DNA from: an uncultured Pseudomonadales bacterium
GTDB taxonomy: Bacteria; Pseudomonadota; Gammaproteobacteria; Pseudomonadales; Azotimanducaceae
DNA length: 64,000 nucleotides
NCBI GenBank assembly: GCA_951813295.1
Contig: CATOTI010000002.1
Coordinates: 1,798,001 to 1,862,000, forward strand
Direction: 5' to 3'
Part shown: in pieces, positions 9,094 through 21,544 of the stretch
How positions within the stretch are numbered: position 1 is the stretch's first letter
Layout of the letters: each line of letters starts with the position of its first letter
Translations under genes and position numbers: made by a program
The notes under the pieces: generated by a model
Told to the model about the DNA's origin: nothing
Databases searched by the model: none
Seen by the model: the letters and a program-made list of their open reading frames with translations, nothing else

Positions 9094-10487
9094 GGATTCT
9101 CATTCTCGGCGGTGGCCAGACCGGCGGAACACTCGCCGAACTCCTCGCCGATGAGTCGTTCGACGTCACGGTGGTCGATACGGACGGCGAGCGCCTCGCG
9201 GAACTCAAGGACAAGTTCGACATCCAGACCGTGCAGGGCTACGCCTCACGGCCGGATATTCTCCGCGCGGCCGGCGCTGGCGACGTGGACATGCTGATCG
9301 CCGTCACCGCCAGTGACGAAGTCAATATGGTCGCCTGTCAGGTGAGCTATTCGCTCTTCCAGACGCCGACCAAGATCGCGCGCATTCGATCCGCCGAGTA
9401 CACGGAGAATCCGGGCGGCGAACAGAACGGTGATATCCGCTTCTTCAGTCGCGACCACATGCCGATCGACGTGCTGATCAATCCCGAGCAGCTCGTCACC
9501 AACCAGATCACCCAGCTCCTTCGCCACCCCGGCGCCTTGCAGGTACTCGACTTTGCGGACGGCCGAATCCAACTGGTCGCCATCCGCGCCTTCCACGGCG
9601 GGCTCCTGGTGGGACGGGAGCTCAGGGAAATGCGCGACGACATGCCAAACGTCGATACGAAGGTGGTGGCGATCTATCGACGAGGCGCGGCCATCACGCC
9701 GAAAGACGACACGGTCGTCGAGGCGGACGATGAAGTGTTCTTCATCGCGCCGCGCGAGCACATCAACACTGTCGTCGCGGAACTGCGTGAACGGGAACAG
9801 CCGTTTCAACGCATCATGGTCGCCGGTGGCGGCAACATCGGCTATCAGCTCGCCCGGGAGACGGAGGAGGAGTTCCGCGTTCGCGTGATCGAAAACGATC
9901 CACGCCGCGCCGATTGGCTCGCCGAGCGCTTGCGGCGGTGTCTCGTCATTCTCGGCAGCGGTACCGACCGGGACCTCCTGGTCGAGGAGGAAATCGAGAA
10001 TGTCGACGCCTTCTGCGCCGTGACGAACGACGACGAGGTGAACATCATGTCCGCGCTGCTAGCGAAACGCCTCGGCGTACGACAGGTGATGTCGTTGATC
10101 GCCAAACCCGCCTACGTCGACCTCGTGCAGGGCGGTGAGATCAACATCGCCATCTCGCCGCAGCTCTCGACCGTCGGCTCGATCCTGACCCACGTTCGCC
10201 GCGCCGACGTAACAAGGGTACACAGCTTGCGTCGTGGCGCCGCCGAAGCCATGGAGGCAATCGTCCACGGCGATCGGCGCAACAGCAAAGTCATCGGCCG
10301 CAAAAGCACCGACATCACCTTGCCCGATGGCGTCTCCATCGGCGCGATCGCGCGCGGCGAGGAGGTCATCATCGATCACGAAAACACCGTGATCGAAGCC
10401 GACGATCACATCATCCTCTTCCTTCTCGACAAGTCGCGAATCCGTCAGGTCGAGCGCCTGTTCCAGGTCGGCTTGAGCTTTTTCTGA
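9090..10487 (+). CDS. trkA: Trk potassium uptake system NAD-binding regulatory protein
   Basis: TrkA is the cytosolic peripheral subunit that gates the TrkH potassium channel in response to nucleotides. The 465 residues contain two tandem RCK units, each a Rossmann NAD-binding fold plus a TrkA-C domain; the glycine-rich loops are GGGQTGGTLAE at about 7-17 and GGGNIGYQLAR at about 248-258. Length matches E. coli TrkA (458). The ATG at 9090 overlaps the rsmB stop as ATGA; the longer open frame from 8721 is a shadow. trkH follows 24 bases later. Confidence 0.95.
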   Translation: MRILILGGGQTGGTLAELLADESFDVTVVDTDGERLAELKDKFDIQTVQGYASRPDILRAAGAGDVDMLIAVTASDEVNMVACQVSYSLFQTPTKIARIRSAEYTENPGGEQNGDIRFFSRDHMPIDVLINPEQLVTNQITQLLRHPGALQVLDFADGRIQLVAIRAFHGGLLVGRELREMRDDMPNVDTKVVAIYRRGAAITPKDDTVVEADDEVFFIAPREHINTVVAELREREQPFQRIMVAGGGNIGYQLARETEEEFRVRVIENDPRRADWLAERLRRCLVILGSGTDRDLLVEEEIENVDAFCAVTNDDEVNIMSALLAKRLGVRQVMSLIAKPAYVDLVQGGEINIAISPQLSTVGSILTHVRRADVTRVHSLRRGAAEAMEAIVHGDRRNSKVIGRKSTDITLPDGVSIGAIARGEEVIIDHENTVIEADDHIILFLLDKSRIRQVERLFQVGLSFF

Positions 10488-10511
10488 TCGACCGAATATG
10501 AGCTTTCGCTA

Positions 10512-11954
10512 GTGCATCTCGCCGTCACACTGAAAGTCACCGGCGGTCTGCTCATGCTGTTCAGCGGCACGTTGCTGATCCCGGCGGTGGTTGCCTGGCT
10601 CTATGGCGAGGCGACGATCGGCGTCTTCGCCATGGCTTTTCTCATCACGCTCGCGGTCGGCGTGGTGCTGTGGTTCATCGGCCCTCGCGATATGGAACTC
10701 AGGAGTCGCGACGGCTTTCTGATCACCGTGCTCTTCTACATCGGCCTCGGCATGTTCGGTGCGCTGCCGCTCTTTCTCGCGCCAGGCGTCGTGGACAACT
10801 GGACTGACGCAGCGTTCGAGTCGCTGTCGGGCTTGACGACCACGGGTGCCACCGTGCTGACCGGCCTCGACGACCTCCCGCGCTCGATCCTCTTCTACCG
10901 ACAGTTGCTCCAGTGGCTCGGTGGGATGGGCATCATCGTGCTTGCCGTCGCCATTCTTCCCATGCTCGGCGTCGGCGGCATGCAGCTCTACCGGGCCGAA
11001 ACACCGGGCCCCGTGAAGGACGCCAAACTCACGCCACGAATCGCCCAGACGGCGGCGGCGCTCTGGTATCTCTACATGGGGCTGACCGCGCTCTGCGCGA
11101 TCGCCTATTACGCAGCGGGCATGAACGCGTTCGACGCCATCTGCCACGGGTTTTCGACCGTCGCGATCGGCGGCTTTTCGACCCACGACGCGAGCCTCGG
11201 CTATTTCGACAACGCCGCGGTCGACTACGTCGCCATCGTCTTCATGATGCTCGCCGGGATCAATTTCGCGCTGCATTTCTCCGCCATCACCCGACGCGAC
11301 CTCTGGGTCTATTGGCGCGACCGGGAAGTGCGCCTGTACGTCTTCGTGCTGATGGCGGTCGCCGCTGTCGTGATCGCGATTCTCGTTGAACATTCGACGA
11401 CCGACGCGCCGTTTCGTGACGGCCTCTTCCACGCTGTGTCCATCGCGACGACCACCGGCTTCACGACGACGGATTTCAGCGCCTGGCCGTCGGCGGCCCC
11501 GATCCTCCTCATTTTTGCCGCGTTCGCGGGCGGCTGCGCCGGCTCTACCGCCGGCGGTATCAAGCAATACCGGGTACTGCTGATCGGGCGGCAGGGCCTG
11601 CGTGAGATCCGACGTCTGATCCACCCCAACGCCGTCTTTCACATCAAACTCGGTGGCAAGCTGATTCCCGATCGGGTGATCGAGGCCGTGTGGGGGTTCT
11701 TTGCCGTCTATGCGGTGATTTTTCTCACCATGGTGGCGGTCTTGATGGCGACTTCGGACCTCGATTTCACCACGTCCTTCTCGGCGGTGGCCGCCAACCT
11801 CAACAACCTCGGTCCGGGGCTCGGCGACGTTGCACTCAATTACCAGGATGTCCCGGCGCACACGAAATGGATTCTGATCATCGCGATGCTGCTCGGACGG
11901 CTCGAGATCTTCACGTTGTTGGTGTTGCTCACGCCCGACTACTGGCGTCGATAA
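10512..11954 (+). CDS. trkH: Trk potassium uptake protein TrkH (channel subunit)
   Basis: TrkH is the membrane pore of the Trk K+ system, made of four covalently linked KcsA-like repeats. The 480-residue hydrophobic protein shows selectivity-filter segments such as SGLTTTGATV (about 98-107), STVAIGGFST, TTTGFTTTD and the late NNLGPGLG, plus the intramembrane-loop motif GGCAGSTAGGIK. The start is GTG at 10512. It pairs with trkA just upstream. Its last 26 bases overlap the 3' end of tag on the opposite strand. Confidence 0.95.
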   Translation: MHLAVTLKVTGGLLMLFSGTLLIPAVVAWLYGEATIGVFAMAFLITLAVGVVLWFIGPRDMELRSRDGFLITVLFYIGLGMFGALPLFLAPGVVDNWTDAAFESLSGLTTTGATVLTGLDDLPRSILFYRQLLQWLGGMGIIVLAVAILPMLGVGGMQLYRAETPGPVKDAKLTPRIAQTAAALWYLYMGLTALCAIAYYAAGMNAFDAICHGFSTVAIGGFSTHDASLGYFDNAAVDYVAIVFMMLAGINFALHFSAITRRDLWVYWRDREVRLYVFVLMAVAAVVIAILVEHSTTDAPFRDGLFHAVSIATTTGFTTTDFSAWPSAAPILLIFAAFAGGCAGSTAGGIKQYRVLLIGRQGLREIRRLIHPNAVFHIKLGGKLIPDRVIEAVWGFFAVYAVIFLTMVAVLMATSDLDFTTSFSAVAANLNNLGPGLGDVALNYQDVPAHTKWILIIAMLLGRLEIFTLLVLLTPDYWRR

Positions 11955-12522
11955 CCGACCAGCGAAAGCAAGTCGTCACGTGGTCGTTGACGAACCCGGC
12001 GCTCTGCATGAAGGCATAGCAAACGACGGGGCCGACGAAGCGAAAACCCGCCTTCTTCAGGCGCTTCGAAAGAAGATCGCCCGCCGCCGACCGACTCGGT
12101 ACATCCTCGTTCGAGGCAAAACGATTTCGAACCGCTTCGCCATCGACCGCAGACCAGAGAAAATCCACTGGGTCGTCGAGGGCGATGAAGGCACGCGCGT
12201 TCGACACGAGCGCTTCGAGCTTCAAGCGATGGCGGATGATGGCGGCGTCGTCGAGCCAGGTGTCGATGAGCGCATCGGCCGTCGAAAGCGCTCTCGCGTC
12301 GAACTCGAAGAAGCGTTCCGCCATGGCCGCGCGTTTCGCAAGCACCACCCGCCAGCTCAACCCCGCCTGAAACGCCTCGAGCATCAGGCGCTCGAAGAGT
12401 TCGCGTTCGTCCCAGATCGGCACACCCCACTCTTCGTCGTGGTAAGCGACCATGAGCGGATCGGGCGCGCCACGCCCGCCGTTCGTGCGACCAAGCGACC
12501 ATCGACAGCGTTCCAGGGCCAT
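11929..12522 (-). CDS. tag: DNA-3-methyladenine glycosylase I
   Basis: Tag excises 3-methyladenine from alkylated DNA by base excision. The 197-residue protein has the family start RCRW followed by YHDEEWGVP and the helix-hairpin region FQAGLSW. Cys6 and His28 near the N-terminus and the late DHVTTCF (His and Cys) correspond to the zinc-binding residues of E. coli Tag. It is transcribed against trkH, with a 26-base overlap of the two 3' ends, and is divergent from gmhB. Confidence 0.95.
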   Translation of the reverse strand: MALERCRWSLGRTNGGRGAPDPLMVAYHDEEWGVPIWDERELFERLMLEAFQAGLSWRVVLAKRAAMAERFFEFDARALSTADALIDTWLDDAAIIRHRLKLEALVSNARAFIALDDPVDFLWSAVDGEAVRNRFASNEDVPSRSAAGDLLSKRLKKAGFRFVGPVVCYAFMQSAGFVNDHVTTCFRWSVIDASSRA

Positions 12523-12578
12523 GCGAGGCTCCTATTCTTTCGAGAAACCGACGAACGCTCGCATTCGAGCCGGCCGCC

Positions 12579-13072
12579 ATGCAATCGCCCTGGAACAGCA
12601 TCGACCTCGTTCTTCTCGACCGCGACGGCGTCCTGAACCATGACTCGCCCAATTTCATCCTGACACCAACCCAGTGGCAGCCGATTGCCGGATCACTGTG
12701 CGCGGTCGCCTCTCTCAACGACTTGGGCGTCAAGGTCGCGCTATGCTCCAACCAGTCCGCCGTGGGTCGTGGCCTGATGACAATGACGACGTTGCTCCAA
12801 ATCGATCAAACGATGCGCAACGCCCTCGCCTCGAGCGGCGCACATCTCGACGCGACCTACTACTGCCCGCACCATCCGAACGATCAATGCCGGTGCCGCA
12901 AACCACGACCCGGGCTTTTGCAGCGCGCGATAGCGCACTTCGCGGTTCCGCCCGAGCGGACGTTGTTCATCGGTGACCGGGACACGGACGTAGCCGCGGC
13001 TGATGCGGTCGGCTGCCGCGCCATCAGACTCGACGGCGAGACGACACTCTCGACGGTGATCGCACGTAAACG

Positions 13073-13076
<4 letters not shown>
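12579..13076 (+). CDS. gmhB: D-glycero-beta-D-manno-heptose-1,7-bisphosphate 7-phosphatase
   Basis: GmhB is a HAD-superfamily phosphatase of the ADP-heptose pathway for the lipopolysaccharide inner core. The 165-residue protein has the nucleophile motif LDRDGVLN (Asp at about 14 and 16), the second motif SNQSAVGRG, a zinc-binding loop CPHHPNDQCRCRKP and the late GDRDTDVAAA acidic motif. The zinc loop marks the GmhB/histidinol-phosphatase branch, and the absence of his genes nearby favours GmhB. The stop overlaps the start of the acyltransferase gene as ATGA, a pairing frequent in Gammaproteobacteria. Confidence 0.9.
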
Positions 13077-17277
<4,201 letters not shown>

Positions 17278-17285
17278 CCGTTCTC

Positions 17286-18392
17286 TTAGAGCTTCATCGG
17301 CATGACGACATAGAGCGAGTCGTCTTCGCTGGGTGCTTCGATGAGAGCACTCGAGTTCGCATCGGAGAGACTCAGGCGCACATCCGACGCACCGAGAACG
17401 TTCAGCACGTCCTGCAGATAGCTCACGTTGAAGCCGATTTCCAACGGTTCCCCAGCGTAGTCGACCGCGACCACCTCTTCGGCTTCTTCTTGTTCGGGAT
17501 TGTTCGCGCGGATCATCATCTGCTCACTATCGATGATGAGGCGGATTCCCCGGTACTTCTCGTTCGAAAGAATCGCAGCACGGTGAAAGGCTTGGCGCAG
17601 GCTATCCCGATCCCCGGTGAGGCTCTGCGTCGTATGTTGCGGTATGACGTTGTCGTAATCGGGGAATTGCCCGTCAACCAGTTTGGTCGTCAAGGAATAG
17701 TCGCCCTGGCTTGCCTGAAGGTGGTTGCGACCCATGATGAGCGTGACCGGTTCGTCCCCGTCCGAGATCAGCCGCGAAAGTTCGAGTACACCTTTGCGCG
17801 GCACGATGGCGCGGATTCGATCGACCCCCGGCGCGCCCCCTTCCAGCGTGCACATCGCGAGGCGATGGCCGTCCGTTGCTACCGCGCGGATATGCTCACC
17901 CGTGATCTCGAGCAAAAGCCCATTCAAGAAATAGCGTACATCCTGCTGCGCCATCGCAAAGCTTGTTTGCTTCAAGAGACGCTGTGCGTCCTTGAGCGGC
18001 ACATCGATCGATACGTCGCCGGTTTCCTGCTCGACGTTCGGGAAATCGCTGGCCGGCAACGTCGCCAGCGTAAAGCGACTCCGCCCGCTCCTCACGACCG
18101 CCTTGTCCCCGTCGACCGTTACCGAGACTTCCGCCTTGTCGGGAAGAGAACGCCAGATATCCGCGAGCTTTCGCGCCGGTATCGTCGTCTGGCCTTCCGA
18201 CTCCACTGACACCCCAGCGCTACGCCGCGCGACGAGCTCGACCTCGAGATCCGTCCCGGTGAGCGACAGGCCGTCGGTGGTGGCATTGATGAGGAGGTTC
18301 GACAGCACCGGCAGGGTCTGGCGGCGCTCGACCACCCCCGTCACCAGCGCCAGGGGGCGGAGCAGGGCTTCTCGACTGGTCGTAAATTTCAT
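17286..18392 (-). CDS. dnaN: DNA polymerase III beta subunit (sliding clamp)
   Basis: DnaN is the ring-shaped processivity clamp. The 368 residues form three repeated domains, starting at MKFTTSREALLRPLALV; later segments such as FLNGLLLEI, VATDGHRLA and the C-terminal end YVVMPMKL match the clamp family. The open frame reaches 18524, but the ATG at 18392 matches the family N-terminus and lies four bases after the dnaA stop. Length fits E. coli DnaN (366). dnaA-dnaN-recF-gyrB are all in the same direction with short gaps, so they form one operon. Confidence 0.97.
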   Translation of the reverse strand: MKFTTSREALLRPLALVTGVVERRQTLPVLSNLLINATTDGLSLTGTDLEVELVARRSAGVSVESEGQTTIPARKLADIWRSLPDKAEVSVTVDGDKAVVRSGRSRFTLATLPASDFPNVEQETGDVSIDVPLKDAQRLLKQTSFAMAQQDVRYFLNGLLLEITGEHIRAVATDGHRLAMCTLEGGAPGVDRIRAIVPRKGVLELSRLISDGDEPVTLIMGRNHLQASQGDYSLTTKLVDGQFPDYDNVIPQHTTQSLTGDRDSLRQAFHRAAILSNEKYRGIRLIIDSEQMMIRANNPEQEEAEEVVAVDYAGEPLEIGFNVSYLQDVLNVLGASDVRLSLSDANSSALIEAPSEDDSLYVVMPMKL

Positions 18393-18396
18393 CGTT

Positions 18397-19716
18397 TTAT
18401 GTTGATAGCAAACGGGATAAGTTTTTGTAGTCTTCAGCGATATCCGGGCTCGATTCCCGAAGCTCGTTGACCTTACGACAAGCATGTAACACGGTCGTAT
18501 GATCCCGGCCACCAAACAATTCACCGATTTCCGGTAACGAGTGATTGGTGAGCGATTTCGCCAGACTCATGGCGATTTGGCGCGGTCGTGCGACGGTGCG
18601 ATTGCGCCGCTTCGAGAGTAGATCGGAGTGCTTGATGTTGTAGTACTCCGCGACGACCCGCTGAATCGCATCGACCGTCACCTGGCGTTCTTGAATCGCA
18701 AAGAGGTCGTGAAGCGAACGTCGGACCAGATCGACCGTGATTTTTGCCCCGGTAAATTTCGCGCTCGCGATGACCCGCTGCAACGCGCCTTCGAGCTCCC
18801 TGACGTTGCTGCGAATGCGCTCGGCGACGTGAAACGCGACATCCGAGTCGAGCTCGATGCCCTCCGCCTCGGCCTTTTTGATCAGGATCGCGACGCGCGT
18901 TTCGAGATCCGGTGCTTGCACTTCGACCGTGAGGCCGCCCGCAAAGCGTGATTTCAGTCGTTCTTCGAGCCCCTTTACCTCGCGCGGATAGCGATCGCAG
19001 GTGAGCACCATTTGGTGGTCCTGCTCTAGTAACGCATTGAAAACATGGAAGAATTCTTCCTGGGAGCGCAGCTTGTCGGCGAAGAACTGGATATCGTCGA
19101 TCAGCAGCACGTCGATCGATCGATAGTAGGTCATCACGTCCTCGATCGTGCCGGTGCGCAGGGCGTTGACCATATCGTTGACGAATCGCTGGGCGTACAG
19201 GTAGACGACGTTGGCATTCGGGTTTTTTGCGAGGATGGCATTGCCAACGGCGTGCATGAGGTGCGTTTTGCCGAGCCCCACGTCGCCGTAAAGAAAGAGC
19301 GGGTTATAGGACTTGCCCGCGTTGGCGGCGACCTGTCGCGCCGCGGCCTTCGCGAGTTCGTTCGACTTCCCCTCGACGAAGGCGTCGAAAACGAAACCGC
19401 GGTTCAAGCTCGAGATACCGCTCGATTCGCCCACCCGTGCGATCGGTTGAGCGCGCAGGGGTACACCGACCTCTCGCTCGCGGGTGCCGACGGCGAGTTC
19501 CACCGCGTCGATCCCATCGAGGGACGAAATCAGTCGACGGATTTGCTCCAGATACTCGCCCTCGACCTTGTCGCGCACGTAACGATTCGGCGCGAGGATC
19601 ACCAGGTTCGCGTCATCGACGTGGGCCTGCAGGGGCCGTATCCAGGTATTGAATTGTTGTGCGGGCAGTTCTTCTTGCAGACGGTCCAGGCATCGATTCC
19701 AAGCATAAGTCCCCAC
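18397..19716 (-). CDS. dnaA: Chromosomal replication initiator protein DnaA
   Basis: DnaA binds oriC and opens the duplex. Order of parts: domain I (about 1-75, [15 protein letters not shown]), a short linker domain II (about 80-105), the AAA+ domain III with Walker A GDVGLGKT (144-151) and Walker [10 protein letters not shown], and domain IV with the DNA-binding signature [15 protein letters not shown] (about 400-414). At 439 residues it is shorter than E. coli DnaA (467), mostly from the linker. The start is GTG at 19716. The candidate oriC lies directly upstream. Confidence 0.98.
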   Translation of the reverse strand: MGTYAWNRCLDRLQEELPAQQFNTWIRPLQAHVDDANLVILAPNRYVRDKVEGEYLEQIRRLISSLDGIDAVELAVGTREREVGVPLRAQPIARVGESSGISSLNRGFVFDAFVEGKSNELAKAAARQVAANAGKSYNPLFLYGDVGLGKTHLMHAVGNAILAKNPNANVVYLYAQRFVNDMVNALRTGTIEDVMTYYRSIDVLLIDDIQFFADKLRSQEEFFHVFNALLEQDHQMVLTCDRYPREVKGLEERLKSRFAGGLTVEVQAPDLETRVAILIKKAEAEGIELDSDVAFHVAERIRSNVRELEGALQRVIASAKFTGAKITVDLVRRSLHDLFAIQERQVTVDAIQRVVAEYYNIKHSDLLSKRRNRTVARPRQIAMSLAKSLTNHSLPEIGELFGGRDHTTVLHACRKVNELRESSPDIAEDYKNLSRLLST

Positions 19717-20021
19717 TAACTCGATGCCCCCTTTCGATCACCTCGCTCGCCCACGCCGTGCTCGGTCTGGTCACTCGTGTGTCGTTCGATCATTTGCGGT
19801 CTTCCCAACCGTCGTTCTTGTTAAGCGCGAACTATTGCGTTCTTTGTTCTTCGCGCTCTGTCTTTCTCTTGTTCTATCTTCTGGTTCTTTTTTCTGTTCT
19901 ATCGTCTAGATCTCACCTCGCGCTCGGGCGAGGACTACTTCACTCTTTTCTTGTCTCTCGTTTCTCTTTTGTCTCATAAGATTTAAGAGTCTCTCTCGCT
20001 CACACGGCGTTGCATGCCGGC

Positions 20022-20052
20022 CTCCCCTCGCGTGGACACGCTCCGCGGGGAG
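20022..20052. repeat. Nested inverted repeat in oriC region (left)
   Basis: Outer arms CTCCCC (20022-20027) and GGGGAG (20047-20052) enclose a perfect inner palindrome GCGTG-GA-CACGC (20030-20041). As single strand or RNA this would fold into a stable stem. It has no trailing T-run in either direction, so it is not an obvious intrinsic terminator. Confidence 0.6.
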
Positions 20053-20060
20053 AGAGCCCA

Positions 20061-20091
20061 CCGTGGAACGCTCGTCATGAGCCTTCCACGG
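20061..20091. repeat. Nested inverted repeat in oriC region (right)
   Basis: Outer arms CCGTGGAA (20061-20068) and TTCCACGG (20084-20091) are a perfect 8-bp inverted repeat, enclosing a second one, GCTC-GTCAT-GAGC (20070-20082), with a single C/C mismatch between them. It is the same overall length as the hairpin eight bases to its left but differs in sequence. Confidence 0.65.
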
Positions 20092-20606
20092 ATATCGTCC
20101 AGATAGTGGTCTAGGTACATTCTTCCTAACAGGGGTGTGCGGGCGGAGCCAAGATTTCTTCTCGAGAGGCAACTCGAGAGCGGTTGTGAAAGCGGCTGTC
20201 ATATTACGGACGCACCCGATCATTGGCTATCGGTTCACCAAGAAAAAAGCTTACTTTCTGAGATTGTGACCGTTTTCAAAAGGTTAAATCGAGACCAGGA
20301 TCGAAGCGCCGTCCGACGCCCCCTGTGCGTAACCTGTGTACAGTTTGTGTTCTTTCGTGGGTTCGCCTTGACGAGCGTGTAAAAGGGCTCGAATCCTCCA
20401 CGTTGCCGACGTTCTGATCCCCGCATCATCACCAGCTCACGAACACCCTCGCGTCGCGCTGAATGAGACAAAAATCAACACCTTGCGCAACATTCCACAG
20501 CCAGATCGCGCCCCAATGACAACAACGACAATTCTTAAATCTATTTCATTATCAAGATTGGCCCGCACGATCGGGGCGCTGCGAGAGATTGATCGCCGTC
20601 TGCTCG

Positions 20607-20635
20607 TTGACCCGCCTCGGCCGGCTCCCTAGAAT
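20607..20635 (+). promoter_or_regulatory. Sigma-70 promoter of rpmH
   Basis: TTGACC (20607-20612), a 17-base spacer and TAGAAT (20630-20635) give a near-consensus housekeeping promoter. Transcription would begin near 20642, about 30 bases before the rpmH start codon. It would drive the rpmH-rnpA-yidD-yidC cluster. Confidence 0.8.
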
Positions 20636-20672
20636 CGCGCTCCCCTGAACAAATGACCGCGGACTTCTGCCC

Positions 20673-20807
20673 ATGAAGCGCACGTTCCAACCCAGCGTGA
20701 TCAAGCGCAAGCGAACGCACGGTTTCCGTTCGCGCATGGCGACGCGCGGCGGCCGAAAGGTCCTCAACGCCCGGCGCGCCAAGGGGCGCAAGCACCTGAC
20801 GGTTTAG
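20673..20807 (+). CDS. rpmH: 50S ribosomal protein L34
   Basis: L34 is a tiny, highly basic protein of the large ribosomal subunit. The 44-residue sequence ([19 protein letters not shown] through KGRKHLTV) matches the family end to end. It is a short open frame of 45 codons. It is the first gene of the cluster moving right from oriC, with its own promoter, and rnpA begins 21 bases after its stop. Confidence 0.97.
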   Translation: MKRTFQPSVIKRKRTHGFRSRMATRGGRKVLNARRAKGRKHLTV

Positions 20808-20828
20808 CGCGAGCAGACCGTACGGGTC

Positions 20829-21191
20829 ATGGCACGCGCCCGGCGGGAGCGTCTCGCCTCGAGCGATTTCGACGCCATCATGAAAGCGCCTGCGATTCGA
20901 ATTCGTTCGGGCGCGCTTCGACTACTCGCCCGCCCGAACGGTCTCGAGCAATCGCGTCTCGGGCTTATCGTCGGCAAGCGGCAGTTGCCTTTCGCCGTCG
21001 ATCGGAATCGCCTTCGACGTCATATTCGCACGCGGTTTCGTGAGGCTCGTCCCAACGAAACACTCGACGTCGTCGTGCATCTGATGGGTGGGCGGCGTGA
21101 TGGAAATCGGCGCGAGGCCGATCTCGAGCACAAGCGTTGGGCCGACCGGCTCTTCTTGCGCCTCGATGGGTCTACGGAGGACAAGTCGTGA
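20829..21191 (+). CDS. rnpA: Ribonuclease P protein component
   Basis: RnpA is the protein cofactor of RNase P, which matures the 5' ends of tRNAs. The 120-residue basic protein has the RNR signature helix [17 protein letters not shown] (about 57-73) preceded by [11 protein letters not shown], typical of the family. Conserved linkage with rpmH and yidD/yidC supports the call. The stop overlaps an in-frame GTG that could serve as an alternative yidD start. Confidence 0.93.
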   Translation: MARARRERLASSDFDAIMKAPAIRIRSGALRLLARPNGLEQSRLGLIVGKRQLPFAVDRNRLRRHIRTRFREARPNETLDVVVHLMGGRRDGNRREADLEHKRWADRLFLRLDGSTEDKS

Positions 21192-21259
21192 CGTGGACCG
21201 GCGAACACGAAAAAAGCGCTTCGCTCGAACGAGAGTCGAGTCTCGTTCGAGCGCTGACG

Positions 21260-21544
21260 ATGGCGGCCGGGCTCGGGCGTCGCCTTGCCCGCGCATTGAT
21301 TCGCGGCTATCAGCTCGGCCTCTCGCCCTATCTCCCCCAACGCTGCCGCTTCTATCCCACCTGTTCGCGCTATGCGCTCGAGGCGATCGAGCGTTTCGGG
21401 GCGATCCGCGGCGGATATCTCGCGATCCGTCGCATCTGTAAATGTCACCCGTTTCACCCCGGCGGCGTCGACCTCGTCCCGCCTTGCTGTGCCGGGGAGA
21501 ACGAACACGATGCTCGCCGACGAGCGGAGAACCTTCCATGTTGA
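21260..21544 (+). CDS. yidD: Membrane protein insertion efficiency factor YidD
   Basis: YidD is a small inner-membrane-associated protein that aids YidC/Sec insertion. The core [13 protein letters not shown], the cysteine-rich [16 protein letters not shown] and [12 protein letters not shown] are all present in a 94-residue product. The frame is open upstream; a GTG at 21188 overlapping the rnpA stop (119 codons) is an alternative start, but the family core begins soon after the ATG at 21260. The last bases overlap the start of yidC, and the gene order rnpA-yidD-yidC is conserved. Confidence 0.9.
   Translation: MAAGLGRRLARALIRGYQLGLSPYLPQRCRFYPTCSRYALEAIERFGAIRGGYLAIRRICKCHPFHPGGVDLVPPCCAGENEHDARRRAENLPC

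Larger units (their letters stand above)
19717..20672. other. Candidate chromosomal origin (oriC), dnaA-rpmH intergenic region
   Basis: This 956-base gap without genes lies between divergent dnaA and rpmH, the position of oriC in Pseudomonas and many other Gammaproteobacteria. It contains: a pyrimidine-rich plus strand (about 19811-20000); two nested hairpins (20022-20052 and 20061-20091); a direct repeat of CTCGAGAG (20161 and 20173); an A/T-rich stretch at about 20241-20290; TGTG motifs at 20324, 20335 and 20346 spaced exactly 11 bases; and an A/T-rich stretch at about 20516-20562 that could be the unwinding element. I find no perfect TTATNCACA DnaA box on either strand; the best match is TGTGCGTAA at 20324, one mismatch. 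The call rests mainly on gene context. Confidence 0.7.
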
